This document shows positions 61,062 to 64,000 of a DNA stretch of 64,000 nucleotides, in pieces. Location of the stretch: contig QZCP01000022.1 in assembly GCA_003956705.1 (NCBI GenBank), positions 43,597 to 107,596 on the forward strand, read 5' to 3'. The position numbers and the translations under genes are program-made. The notes under the pieces were generated by a model. The model searched no databases, was not told the DNA's origin, and saw nothing but the letters and a program-made list of their open reading frames with translations. The DNA is from Brevipalpus yothersi (lineage: Eukaryota; Arthropoda; Arachnida; Trombidiformes; Tenuipalpidae). Numbering within the stretch: the first letter of the stretch is position 1; each line of letters begins with the position of its first letter.

Positions 61062-62662
61062 CCTTCTCTCTAGTTTTTCTATGTCGAAACAAAGTAAAAG
61101 GCAGAAGCAAGCAAGAAAAGATAATGTCTTCACTCATGCAACAGAGAACTCAAGATACAGGGGATATCTTACCTTATATTCTACACAATATCGTGTCGTC
61201 TTGTATCAGGATCGATGACCACTTGAAGCGTACATTCGCCAAGTATAGTAGTTTGGTCCAATTGTTCAACTCCTTTTCATTTTGTCATCAAGAGTGTAGA
61301 GTGTCTATCCAGCTATGCACTGTATGTGGGTGTTCATCACAAGTGTCACAAAATTCTGGCAACAGTTAAGGGCTAGCATACTATATACAGCATATGTAGC
61401 ACTATTATGCGTGTACCGATTATGTTCGCACCGTTATTTGCCACCCACTTCTGTGTATATCTGTATATCTGTTCAGCCTTCTTGCTTTTACCTTATCACA
61501 TGGAGATGATCATGACCATGATGATCTTGTTCCATCTTTCTTTTTCTCTCTTTCACGATTTTGTAAGGTCTTCTTGTCTTTGTTTCTTTCGTTTTTGTCT
61601 CTTTCACTTTCACGCTCTCTCTCCCTATTTTTGATGTTCATGGCGAAGAAAAGTTTCAAAAAAAGGAAATGATATATTATATACTCAGTTGTTCGAAATC
61701 AGCAAAATTTTTGCAAGAAAAGCTCATTTCAAAGATGTTCCTTCCTGACTTTCCACTTACAATCATACACACACACACATACAAGCATCCAAAGAAGAAC
61801 GGCATCTGACTTCCTGACGATTTAGGAACAACCAAAAAAAGAAAGATTCGAAAGAATATTGAGTAGAAAGAGAGAGTGAAATTGAGAGAGAGAGAAACGA
61901 ATAAAACTTAAGTCATTCATTTTCGATGTGATACCTTTCTCTTTTTTAGACCCATTATGGGTAGGAAATCAATGGATTCTCTTTTTCCATTTCCACTTTG
62001 ATCGATGGTTCAGATGACTAAGTGTGTGTATATATATATATATGTACGAAATGCTGCCCAATACATGAGACTCAATGAATTGTGGACACTTTTTGAGAAG
62101 CCAATCTCTTTTCCTCCCCAGTAAATCCTTTTATTTCTGCTTTACTAGTCAAAAAAAGATGGACTCAATATTCGAATTCATTGAACCGTTATCTTTATCA
62201 TTATCTAAAATGCCTTTTCTGAATCCATCTATTCGGACAATCTTTTTTACCTTTTCCCTCTTTCTCTCTCTCTCCCTTTGTTCTCATCCATCCATCTAAA
62301 AATCATGTCGCAAGCGATTTGAGAATATTTCAAAATTTTTAAAAGCAAAATATCTCGTGTTTCACCGTATAAAAGCCTATTGGATGAACTTTCATTGTTT
62401 GTCCATGAATTGTATAGATTTTATCCTGAAAACTTTTCATACTGAGTGTTGCAAGTTAGCCTTTTTCTCAACCAACCATCCAGTGTATTAGGAATACACA
62501 ATTTTTGACGTCATCGATATGCTCTCATGAATTATGTGTCAATATTGGGAATGCTTCCAGAACGAGTTTATCCACTTCTTACTCTTACCAACCAAAAAGA
62601 TGTTGGAAGAGAGAAAGAAAATTGTCATACTCTGATGGATGAGCTGATATTTACACTGGAAT

Positions 62663-62721
<59 letters not shown>

Positions 62722-64000
62722 CAGTTGACTGAGTGACTGACTGTTGACTACTCACTTTTATCGGTGTTGATAGTGTTTTCAAAACGCTATTCCATGTCTA
62801 AATTGCAACTCTATTCCTCTTTCACTGTGCATCCCAAGTAATGGAAGATGAGGGAAAGAAAAGAGAGAAAACTGATGAGTGTGATTGAATGATGGAAGAG
62901 TAATCTCTTTTCCATTCTATCTTTCCTACACTCTACTTTCTTCTTCTCATCTCAAGAGATGGTGTTTGATGATACATTATTTAATAGTGGTAAAGTAGAC
63001 AGTCCCAGCATCTATCATATTCACATACATGTGAGCCTATTTATCGGGTTTCCTCATACTTTTCTCTCTCTTTCGAGTGTATCGCTTTACCTTACAATTT
63101 CAGAATGCAATTTTCATCTCATCATCAACCTCAGATCATCTTCTTTCTCTTCCCATTCGTTTTCACCATGATTGGTCTTATTTTACACACCATTCATGTC
63201 TGATGAGGGTAGAAAGTGGAAAAAGAGGAGAAAGTCAACCTGTCAGAAAGTTTCATGAATATCGAATGTAGTGAAATTGAGGGGAAAAAGTCAACCATAC
63301 AACCATGATGATGTGTCGAGAGTGGTGATAATACTCTTTCCCACTCTCTTGGAATCACAGCATGAGAAGAAGTGATTGGGCCGACTGGAGCATCTTTTCT
63401 TTTCAATTCAATGTACATGTATTCCCGAGAACAACTTGAGTTTCTCAATTGAGAAACGAGCTAGTATATTTCACAATGGTTATTCCCACATGTCTGAATG
63501 ATTGAATGACTATGGTGTGTGAGAGAATCGAGACTCTTCACTTGGTGTATATCTTTCTTTTCTCTTCCAGAATTGCCAACCTTTCCATATTACTGGCAAT
63601 AAAATCTTCATTTGAAGAAGAAATGTGATCGAACAATTTGCATTAGTTTAACGATCAAGTAAGGGAAGCTCGCTTGGATAACACTTCATTTGAGATTTTA
63701 ATGGGTACTCCATGACTTGTTGAATTGGCTGTTCAAACAATAGCTTGAATTCATTTTATTCCCTCTTCAATACTCGATCTATTGAGTAGAAAATTTACAA
63801 CACATATCTGAGATTCAAAGTATATATTGATTTGTATTCTTATCATTTAGAGCATCATCAATTGATTAAAAGCTTTAATCTGATTGAAGTTTTCAATTTC
63901 AAGCCTCAAAAGGCTCCAACTACAGTATATTTCTCTTAATCTCATCAAATTCTGAAACTTGATTTATTTTTTGATCTCAATAAATTTTGAATAGGAATGT
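59002..64000. other. Neurexin intron (to window end), microsatellite-rich
   Basis: No exon of LNS2 type is recognised. It holds (CT)n at 59715-59769 and 61013-61058, (GA)n at 62667-62719, and short CA/TA runs. Open frames across the repeats are artefacts. Confidence 0.55.

Overview
This is a eukaryotic, AT-rich window with spliceosomal introns. Many introns are short and use GTAAG/GTGAG donors, and the intergenic DNA is unusually rich in (GA)n/(CT)n microsatellites. The genes are animal genes: an ADAMTS-like/punctin protein, neurexin, a GABA-type SLC6 transporter and phosphorylase kinase beta. Gene compactness and composition suggest a small arthropod genome, perhaps a mite. The species cannot be fixed from sequence alone. 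One scaffold gap of 652 N and one isolated N are present.

Layout. 1-5164: no supportable gene. 5165-12446 (+): a secreted ADAMTS-like protein with seven TSP1 repeats and an Ig domain. 13045-15541 (-): alkylglycerone-phosphate synthase. 16425-17609 (-): intronless DNase II. 18.6-30.1 kb: a repeat-derived locus described below. 30783-35637 (-): SLC6 GABA-transporter-like gene. 36892-37515 (-): short mitochondrial protein resembling COX7A. 38380-38745 (-) SDHAF4 and 39031-39546 (+) YAE1, head to head. 39963-41168 (-): calumenin/reticulocalbin. 41906-45946 (-): phosphorylase kinase beta subunit. 45947-52836: gene-free. 52837 to beyond the right edge (+): 5' part of a neurexin (LNS1 and EGF1).

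The 18.6-30.1 kb locus is the least ordinary part. Two inverted arms (about 18712-20262 and 28907-30123) enclose at least three near-identical tandem units, a diverged fourth copy, and a fragment of a Fanzor/TnpB-like protein carrying its C-terminal zinc-ribbon and RuvC-III-type motif. Each tandem unit has a 16-bp minisatellite ending in a TATA-like box 44 bp upstream of an ATG. It then carries an ORF with a shared block of about 55 residues, a Thr-Ser repeat and a 3' hairpin. I do not recognise this protein family. The outer edge of each arm carries only the 3' end of the Fanzor-like element.

Exon models were built by hand from splice signals and reading-frame continuity. For AGPS, SLC6, calumenin, PHKB and the ADAMTS-like gene, every exon joins in frame from ATG to stop. 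The strongest observations outside the repeat locus are a UAG with a TMV-type readthrough context at the end of the ADAMTS-like gene, followed by an in-frame hydrophobic tail; a PTS1 (SKL) on AGPS; and a Gly replacing the usual Na2-site Asp in the SLC6 transporter.
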